Of a DNA stretch of 64,000 nucleotides, positions 58,580-64,000 are shown piece after piece. The stretch is from Planotetraspora thailandica (GTDB lineage Bacteria > Actinomycetota > Actinomycetes > Streptosporangiales > Streptosporangiaceae), in NCBI RefSeq assembly GCF_016863335.1, contig NZ_BOOR01000065.1:1-64000 (forward strand). The letters are read 5' to 3'. The translations under genes and the position numbers were made by a program. The stretch's first letter is position 1. Each line of letters starts with the position of its first letter. A model generated the notes under the pieces. It worked only from the letters and a program-made list of their open reading frames with translations, did no database searches and was not told the DNA's origin.

Positions 58580-60238
58580 TCAGGCCTTCTCGATGTTCAG
58601 CACGTCGAGGGCCTCGAACGGGTCGAGCTTGACGTTCTTGACGTTCTGCGAGTAGGCCGCGTTCAGCTGGTAGAAGTAGATCGGCACGTAAGCCAGGTCC
58701 TTCAGAGCCAAGTCGTCGGCCTGCTGGTAGAACTTGATCGCTTCGTCCAACGTCGGAGCGGCGTCGCCCTTGTTGAGCAGCTCATCGAACTGCTTGTTAG
58801 AGTACTGGACGTAGTTCGAGCTTCCGCCCGTACCGAAGACCGGACGCAGGTAGTCGTCCGGCAGCGGCCAGTCCATGAGCCAGGCGAGGCGGAACGCACC
58901 CTGAACCTTCTTGGCGCCCAGGTCGTCGAGGATCGCGGCGAACTTCTCGTACGGCTTCGGCGTCACGGCGACACCGAGGTTGGTACGGAGGTTGTTGGCG
59001 ACGGCCTCGATCCACTCCTTGTGACCACCGTCGGCGTTGTAGCTGAGGGTGACCTCCTTGACGGCGCTGCCGCCGTTGGACTCCCACAGCTGCTTGGCCG
59101 CAGCCGGGTCGTAGTTGCAGGCCTCGCCGCAGGCGCCCTGGCGGTAGCCGGGGATCAGCGGGCTGATGTTGTCGTCCGCGGCCGTACGGGTGCCGGAGAA
59201 GACGGTCTGGGTGATCGTCTTGCGGTCGATCGACATCGAGATCGCTTTGCGCAGCTCCGGGTTGGTCGCGTAGACGCCACCGGTCTTGATGTTGAAGCCG
59301 AGCCAGCCCACACCGGACGACGGGCCCTCGATGTAGCGGTTGCCGAAGGTCGCCTTGGCGTTCGCCACCTGCGAGGCGGGCAGCGTGTCCATGACGTCGA
59401 GGTTGCCCGCGAGCAGGTCATTGTAGGCCGTCTCCGGGTCGGTGTAGATCTTGTAATCGATGTTGGCGACCTTGGCCTTGCCGCCCTTGAAGCTGTCGTT
59501 GCGCGTGACCGAGATGGTCTGGTCGGTGCCGCGCTTGTACGGCTTGGCGATCTTGAAGGGGCCGTTGGTGATCGGGCTCGTGCTCTCGGCGGCGACGAGC
59601 TTGCCGTCAGCCCCGAAGGCGGCCTTGGGCAGAGGGAAGAACGCCGAGTAGCCGAGGGCGGTCTCGAAGCCCGAGAAGGGGTGCGTCAGCTCGACCGTGA
59701 AGGTGCTGTCGTCGACGACCTTCAGGCCCTCCAGCGTCTTGGTGGTCGCCGGCGGAGCCGTCTTCGGCCCGTCCTCGTCCGGGTCGGCCGGGTTGAGAGC
59801 GTCGTAGCCCTTGACGATCGAGAAGTAGGAACCCAGCTGCTGCGCGTTGGCGGAGTTAGCCGTGAAGTTCCACGCGTCGACGAAGTTCTGGGCCGTGACC
59901 GGGGTCCCGTCGCTCCAGGTGTACCCGGGCTTGATCTTGATGGTCCAGTTGGTGTTCGTCGCGTCGTGCTCGATCGACTCGGCGATCTCGAGCTGGGGCT
60001 CGGCCTTGTCGTTGTAGTCGACCAGGCCGGCGTACAGCGCCTTCAGAACCTCGGCACCGCCGGACTCACCGGTGTTGCCTCCGATCAGGTCGTTCTGCGG
60101 CTCGCTGATGTACACGCGAACCGGCGTGTCGGCGGAGCCGCTCGCGCCAGGCGATGAGCTGCCGCCACCGCACGCTGCCACCGCGAGCGCTAGCAGCGCG
60201 GAGGCGGCGGCGATCTTCGCGCCATTAGTCACGCGCAT
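58580..60238 (-). CDS. oppA: oligopeptide-binding lipoprotein OppA/DppA
   Basis: 552 residues. Signal peptide with lipobox LAVAAC (C23) then GGGSSSPG. Family 5 extracellular solute-binding protein: IKIKPGYTWSDGTPVTAQNFVDAWNF, GNLDVMDTLPASQV and RKAISMSIDRKTI motifs. Captures peptides outside the membrane for OppBCDF. AGGGAGGA ribosome site about 10 bp before the ATG. First gene of the opp operon. Confidence 0.94.
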   Translation of the reverse strand: MRVTNGAKIAAASALLALAVAACGGGSSSPGASGSADTPVRVYISEPQNDLIGGNTGESGGAEVLKALYAGLVDYNDKAEPQLEIAESIEHDATNTNWTIKIKPGYTWSDGTPVTAQNFVDAWNFTANSANAQQLGSYFSIVKGYDALNPADPDEDGPKTAPPATTKTLEGLKVVDDSTFTVELTHPFSGFETALGYSAFFPLPKAAFGADGKLVAAESTSPITNGPFKIAKPYKRGTDQTISVTRNDSFKGGKAKVANIDYKIYTDPETAYNDLLAGNLDVMDTLPASQVANAKATFGNRYIEGPSSGVGWLGFNIKTGGVYATNPELRKAISMSIDRKTITQTVFSGTRTAADDNISPLIPGYRQGACGEACNYDPAAAKQLWESNGGSAVKEVTLSYNADGGHKEWIEAVANNLRTNLGVAVTPKPYEKFAAILDDLGAKKVQGAFRLAWLMDWPLPDDYLRPVFGTGGSSNYVQYSNKQFDELLNKGDAAPTLDEAIKFYQQADDLALKDLAYVPIYFYQLNAAYSQNVKNVKLDPFEALDVLNIEKA

Positions 60239-60674
60239 AGTGGATTGGTCCTCCCTCTAAGGATGGGCGTTCGCGCTGGTAAGCTCCCCGGTTTTCCGGG
60301 CCTGGTCAAACCAACTGACGCCCTGTCAGTCGTCCGTGAGCATCCCTTACCTGACACCGCAGACGAGTCTCTGCCGCGTTGCAGTTCGGTCACACGTACG
60401 CCAGTAGGGCGTCACACGCATTCCAGTGAGCCAGCCGCAAATGGGTCCCCAGTGTACAAAGACCCCAAACAAGGTAGATATACCATCTTTACCACCCCAT
60501 AGAGACACCGGGATGCCGTAAGGTCCGTGGCGTCGTCCTCGCCCTGGGGCGTCTTGGGCTACCTTTGACCAAGTCGCAGCGGCGTTGCTGAGACGGCTAC
60601 ACCCCATCCAGCGAGAAGACGGGCGACCTCCATCGTCGGGCTTCTCTCCACCACCATCCAATAGAGTCCTTGCC
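60239..60674. promoter_or_regulatory. 436-bp divergent regulatory region, oppA and exporter
   Basis: No gene is supported here. It must contain the opp promoter (minus) and the exporter promoter (plus). GTCACACG occurs at 60389-60396 and again at 60411-60418, 22 bp apart, roughly two helical turns, which is a plausible operator for a dimeric regulator. A locally AT-rich stretch lies at 60455-60505. Confidence 0.4.
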
Positions 60675-61580
60675 ATGAGCCAGCCGGAGTCCGCGCTCGC
60701 GGACGCCCAGGCGGGCGGCCGAGCCACGGAGTCGCTGGCCGCGCTCGCCGAGCGTTACGGATTGAGCCGTGCCATCGCACGCCCCAGCCTGCACGCCTAC
60801 CTGCGCCAACTGTGGGAGCGACGCCACTTCATCGTGACGTACGCGACCTCGAAGAACGTCTCGAAGTACTCGGAATCCGCACTAGGCCAGCTATGGCAGG
60901 TGCTCACTCCACTGCTGAACGCGGCGGTCTACTACCTGATATTCGGCGTGATCTTCGCGCAGAGCAAACACATCCCTAACTACCCGGCGTTCCTGATCAC
61001 CGGGGTCATGGTCTTCAGCTTCACGCAGCGGACGGTAACGGCCGGCGCCAAGGCCGTCTCGTCGAACCTGTCGCTGATCCGCGCGCTGCACTTCCCCCGA
61101 GCCTCGCTCCCCCTGGCGTCCGCGATCCAGGAGCTTCAGCTGCTCGGTTGGTCGATGGGCGTGCTGGTCGCTCTGGTGTTGATCACGGGCGAGGAGATCA
61201 CCTGGCTTTGGCTGCTGACCCCGGTCGCACTCTTCGTGCAGTTCGTGTTCAATCTCGGCATCAGCCTATTCATGGCCCGGATCGGCGCATTCGTCAGGGA
61301 CATCACCCAGCTACTGCCGTTCATCACGCGCACCTGGATGTACGCCTCCGGTGTCTTCTACATGATCGACGATAGGACCCGGAACCTGCCGACCCTCCTT
61401 CGATGGGTGCTGGAGTTCAACCCGGCGGCGGCCTACATCGAGTTCATGCGCGATCTGCTGATCTATGACAGGTTCCCCGAGCGCTGGGTGTGGACGACGT
61501 GTTCGTTCTGGGCGGTCGTCGCGCTGGTATTCGGCTTCTGGTTCTTCTGGCGAGCTGAGGAGAGGTACGGCCGTGGCTGA
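60675..61580 (+). CDS. ABC-2 type polysaccharide exporter permease (Wzm/TagG-like)
   Basis: 301 residues from ATG 60675; the frame is open further upstream. Cytoplasmic N-terminus with an amphipathic helix (YLRQLWERRHFIVTYATSKN), then six helices and the typical KYSESALGQLWQVLTPLLNAAVYYLIFG. This family pairs with a Wzt/TagH ATPase to export wall glycans such as galactan or teichoic-acid precursors. Overlaps the ATPase gene by 8 bp. Confidence 0.9.
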   Translation: MSQPESALADAQAGGRATESLAALAERYGLSRAIARPSLHAYLRQLWERRHFIVTYATSKNVSKYSESALGQLWQVLTPLLNAAVYYLIFGVIFAQSKHIPNYPAFLITGVMVFSFTQRTVTAGAKAVSSNLSLIRALHFPRASLPLASAIQELQLLGWSMGVLVALVLITGEEITWLWLLTPVALFVQFVFNLGISLFMARIGAFVRDITQLLPFITRTWMYASGVFYMIDDRTRNLPTLLRWVLEFNPAAAYIEFMRDLLIYDRFPERWVWTTCSFWAVVALVFGFWFFWRAEERYGRG

Positions 61581-62373
61581 GGTGTTGCAGGAGCCGCAGA
61601 TCGGGGAGCTCTCGGACGTGACTTTGGGAACGCCGACCGTGATCGTCGACGATCTGCACATCGTTTACAAGGTGTACGGCGCGGCCAAGGCGAGCGAGGG
61701 CGGTAAGGGCCCGACTGCCGCACTGCGGCGCATCGTCACCCGGAAGAGCCGCCCGGAGATGAAGGAGGTGCACGCCGTGCGTGGCGTCTCCTTCGTCGCC
61801 CGCCATGGCGAGGCGATCGGGATCATCGGCCGCAACGGGTCGGGCAAGTCGACGCTGCTACGCGCCATCGCGGGCCTGCTTCCGGCGCACAAGGGCGCCG
61901 TCTACACCAACGGCCAGCCGTCCCTGCTGGGCGTGAACGCGGCCCTCATGAACACGCTCACCGGCGAGCGGAACATCGTCCTCGGGTGTTACGCGATGGG
62001 CATGACTCCCGCAGAGACGCGCGAGAAATACGATGAGATCGTGGAGTTCTCCGGAATCGGCGACTTCATCCAGTTTCCGATGTCCACGTACTCCTCCGGC
62101 ATGGGCGCGCGGCTCCGCTTCGCGATCTCATCCGCCAAGACGCATGACGTCCTGCTCATCGACGAGGCGCTCGCCACGGGTGACAAGGACTTCAAGAGAA
62201 AGAGCCAGGACCGCATCTTGCAGATGCGCGAGTCCGCCGGAACGGTCTTCCTTGTCGCACACAACCTCGACGCGATCGAGTCGACGTGCAACCGGGTGAT
62301 CTGGCTGCACAAGGGCAAGATCAAGATGGAAGGCGAGACGCAGGAGGTCCTGGAGGCCTACAACCGGGTTTGA
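61573..62373 (+). CDS. ABC polysaccharide exporter ATP-binding protein (Wzt/TagH-like)
   Basis: 266 residues from GTG 61573 with GAGGAGAGG upstream. Walker A IIGRNGSGKST, LLGVNAALMNTLTGERNI (the Wzt G-loop region), signature TYSSGMGARLRFAIS, Walker B DVLLIDEALATGD, H-loop VAHNLDAIEST. No carbohydrate-binding C-terminal domain, so TagH/Rv3781-like. No glycosyltransferases are next to it. Confidence 0.92.
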   Translation: MAEVLQEPQIGELSDVTLGTPTVIVDDLHIVYKVYGAAKASEGGKGPTAALRRIVTRKSRPEMKEVHAVRGVSFVARHGEAIGIIGRNGSGKSTLLRAIAGLLPAHKGAVYTNGQPSLLGVNAALMNTLTGERNIVLGCYAMGMTPAETREKYDEIVEFSGIGDFIQFPMSTYSSGMGARLRFAISSAKTHDVLLIDEALATGDKDFKRKSQDRILQMRESAGTVFLVAHNLDAIESTCNRVIWLHKGKIKMEGETQEVLEAYNRV

Positions 62374-62394
62374 CCGATCACGGAAGGTGAATCT

Positions 62395-62931
62395 ATGCCC
62401 ACGCCACCTCCGATTCCTTACGACCACCTGCCGGAAGTCCCCGCGCTGACCGTGGAGAGCGTCGACGTCCGCGACGGGGAGCGCAAGCCGGAAGCCCACG
62501 TGTTCAACGACTGGGGGATGAAGGGCCAGAACCTCTCCCCGCAGCTGAGCTGGTCCGGGGCCCCTGAAGGCACCAAGAGCTACGCGGTGACCTGCTACGA
62601 CCCTGACGCTCCCACCGGCAGCGGTTTCTGGCACTGGGTCCTGTTCGACATCCCCGCAGGCGTGACCGAGCTGCCGACCGGCGCAGGTACGGCTCCCGCC
62701 TTCGAGGGCCTGCCTGAGGGCGCCCAGCATGCCCGCAACGACTTCGGCGCCAAGGAGTACGACGGCGCGGCCCCGCCTCCCGGGCATCCGCACCGGTACA
62801 TCTTCACCGTGCACGCGCTGGGAGTCGAAAAGCTCGGCCTCGACAGCGACGCCACGCCCGCGGTGGTCGGGTTCAACGTCACCGCCAACACGCTGGCTCG
62901 CGGTTACATCGCACCGGTGTACGAAACCTGA
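62395..62931 (+). CDS. PEBP-family (YbhB/YbcL, Raf-kinase-inhibitor-like) protein
   Basis: 178 residues. Phosphatidylethanolamine-binding fold with CYDPDAPTGSGFWHWVLFDIP and GAAPPPGHPHRYIFTVHALG, which carry the DPD and H-x-H ligand pocket residues. Cytosolic, no signal peptide. Bacterial members have unknown or poorly defined roles. Starts 21 bp after the exporter ATPase, possibly in the same transcript. Confidence 0.93.
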   Translation: MPTPPPIPYDHLPEVPALTVESVDVRDGERKPEAHVFNDWGMKGQNLSPQLSWSGAPEGTKSYAVTCYDPDAPTGSGFWHWVLFDIPAGVTELPTGAGTAPAFEGLPEGAQHARNDFGAKEYDGAAPPPGHPHRYIFTVHALGVEKLGLDSDATPAVVGFNVTANTLARGYIAPVYET

Positions 62932-62960
62932 TGCGAACGAGACCCCTGTTCCATTATGAT

Positions 62961-62976
62961 TCGAACGGAGGTTCGA
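62961..62976. promoter_or_regulatory. perfect LexA/SOS box
   Basis: TCGAAC-GGAG-GTTCGA exactly matches the actinobacterial LexA consensus TCGAAC-N4-GTTCGA. A -10-like TATGAT (62955-62960) abuts it on the left, and the start codon of the micro-gene follows 18 bp to the right, so LexA binding would block that promoter. Confidence 0.88.
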
Positions 62977-62994
62977 CCTAGGAAAGGGGCGGGG

Positions 62995-63156
62995 ATGAGC
63001 GACTTGGCGATGGCGATCGACCATTTGGCCGCCGAGGATCCCTTGGAGTTGCCTGCCGGCACACTCGCCGAGCAGTTGGTCGATCTGCACTGGCAGATGG
63101 CTCGGCTACAGGCGCAGATCGCCCGGCGCACCTGTCTGCGTGTCCCCGTCAACTGA
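62995..63156 (+). CDS. 53-residue LexA-controlled protein, DUF222-head-like
   Basis: 53 residues from ATG 62995 with GGAAAGGGG upstream. Sequence is helical: DLAMAIDHLAAEDPLELPAGTL, then LAEQLVDLHWQMARLQAQIARR. This resembles the N-terminal segment of DUF222/13E12 HNH-endonuclease proteins, which in mycobacteria carry LexA boxes. The rest of such a protein is absent and a strong terminator follows, so it is either a truncated remnant that keeps its SOS promoter or a genuine micro-protein. Confidence 0.65.
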   Translation: MSDLAMAIDHLAAEDPLELPAGTLAEQLVDLHWQMARLQAQIARRTCLRVPVN

Positions 63157-63180
63157 CCCGGAAGAATCCCGAGACGGCAA

Positions 63181-63215
63181 GAACGGCCGGCGCCCTGTGA
63201 GGGCGCCGGCCGTTC
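63181..63215. terminator. strong terminator hairpin
   Basis: Perfect 15-bp stem GAACGGCCGGCGCCC with loop TGTGA, 25 bp after the micro-gene and before the convergent last gene. Probably bidirectional. Confidence 0.9.
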
Positions 63216-63248
63216 GGTGTTTCACACCTACTCAGCCCGATGAGGTGA

Positions 63249-64000
63249 TCAGGGAGTGCCCCCGCGGACGTAGGCCGGCCTCGGCAGCGTTCCCCTGACC
63301 GTCCCCGGCACACCGGTGACCGTCGTGGCGGCCGCCGCGTCCCCCGTGGTGGTCGCAGAGGTGACGAGCGACGTGCCGCTGGTGGCGGCAGACGTGCCCG
63401 CAGGGGTCAGCGTCTGGTTGCCCACGGTCGTCGCCGTGGTGTTCACGCCGTTGCTCACCTGCGTGGTGGCCTGCTGGCCCTGGATGGTGCTGCCGCGGAC
63501 GATCGCGGTGGCCGGCGTCTCGCACGGGACCAGCGCGAGCAGCCCTCCCGAGGCGGCCCCGGCCACCCCGACCGCGGCGTTGAGGTTGAGCAGCGCGGTC
63601 AGGTTCGCCGCGAGACCCAGGTTGGCGGCTGCGCGGACGGTGGCCACAGCGGCCGGCGCCGCCGCCGCCGCGACGACCGGAGCATGGCCCGTGACGGCCA
63701 GGGCCGGCCTGCCGGCGTCCCTGATCACCATCGTGCCGCCGTTCACGTTGGCCAGCACGGCCGCGTTGACGTTGGCGGTGAGGTTGAGGATCACGGCGAG
63801 CCGAGCCTGCAGGTCCGCCACCACGCTGGCCGTGAGGTTGGCGGTGACGTTGGCCGCGACGCTGGCCGCCAGGGCCGCCACGGCAGCGATCTGGGCGTTG
63901 GCCCGGGCGGACAGGGCGGCGGTGATCGTGCCGCTCAGGTTGGCGACGGCGACGAGGTCGGCCCGAAGGTCGGCGACCACGACGGCGCTCAGGTTGGCGG
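63249..64000 (-). CDS. repetitive Ala/Asn/Leu/Val-rich protein, 5' end outside window
   Basis: At least 250 residues; the frame is still open at 64000, so the start is missing and the true length unknown. The visible N-terminal part is built from short repeats around ANLTA/ANVTA (VAANVTANLTASVVADLQARL, LNLTANVNAAVLANVNGG). After about residue 165 it becomes Thr/Ser/Gly-rich (STIQGQQATTQVSNGVNTTATTVGNQT). Only one Cys. Probably a secreted or surface structural protein, but no signal peptide can be checked. No family recognised. Confidence 0.6.
   Translation of the reverse strand, partial: ANLSAVVVADLRADLVAVANLSGTITAALSARANAQIAAVAALAASVAANVTANLTASVVADLQARLAVILNLTANVNAAVLANVNGGTMVIRDAGRPALAVTGHAPVVAAAAAPAAVATVRAAANLGLAANLTALLNLNAAVGVAGAASGGLLALVPCETPATAIVRGSTIQGQQATTQVSNGVNTTATTVGNQTLTPAGTSAATSGTSLVTSATTTGDAAAATTVTGVPGTVRGTLPRPAYVRGGTP

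Overview
This is a 64-kb stretch of a high-GC Gram-positive chromosome. The strong GC bias, many GTG starts, ATGA/GTGA start-stop overlaps, DUF2530, DUF3027 and DUF3263 genes, an OtsA/OtsB pair, a paired dynamin-like GTPase operon and an XPB-type bacterial helicase all point to a filamentous actinomycete. Streptosporangiales (Streptosporangium/Nonomuraea/Microbispora type) is my best guess, by inference only. I see no rRNA, tRNA, insertion sequence, prophage or CRISPR array. The block groEL - cold-shock gene - sulfur-carrier gene - threonine-synthase homologue looks like conserved core chromosome.

Layout. 0.2-2.9 kb: orphan KdpE-type regulator, EF-hand protein, FAD amine oxidase, IclR regulator. 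3.0-5.3 kb: homogentisate dioxygenase and fumarylacetoacetase (end of tyrosine breakdown). 5.3-10.6 kb: stand-alone Ig-like lipoprotein, NfeD/SPFH membrane pair, DynA/DynB-like GTPase pair. 10.6-19 kb: a seven-gene minus-strand operon (membrane fusion protein, MacB-type ATPase and permease, Gly-rich membrane protein, response regulator, histidine kinase, Cys-motif lipoprotein) with a divergent second fusion protein. 19-23.3 kb: a small secreted protein behind an AT-rich leader, then a second two-component system in an operon with L-2-hydroxyglutarate oxidase. 23.4-31.3 kb: mixed metabolism, MFS/MarR, TetR with a double operator, purine permease. 31.3-37.8 kb: GHKL ATPase, DUF3027, MFS, cold-shock protein and a membrane protein. 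37.8-44.9 kb: XPB helicase with its partner, HelD-like ATPase and an acetyltransferase. 45-49.2 kb: groEL with two CIRCE operators, cold-shock protein, ThiS/MoaD-like carrier and a ThrC homologue behind a SAM-I riboswitch. 49.2-54.5 kb: ECF sigma factor, otsA, MFS, otsB, DUF3263 and a SAM hydrolase-family protein. 54.5-60.2 kb: complete oligopeptide ABC transporter. 60.7-62.4 kb: Wzm/Wzt-like exporter. 62.4-64 kb: PEBP protein, a LexA-box controlled micro-gene and a truncated repetitive Ala/Asn/Leu protein.

Most interesting. (1) A well-preserved SAM-I riboswitch precedes a zinc-ribbon ThrC homologue plus a GG-ended sulfur carrier. This suggests the pair makes homocysteine or methionine from O-phosphohomoserine rather than threonine. 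(2) A perfect actinobacterial LexA box sits directly upstream of a 53-codon gene that resembles the head of a DUF222/13E12 protein. (3) A DUF62 (SAM hydroxide adenosyltransferase) protein has Tyr where the family has its catalytic His. (4) The MacAB-type exporter and two-component operon carries glycine-rich tracts in nearly every extracytoplasmic component.
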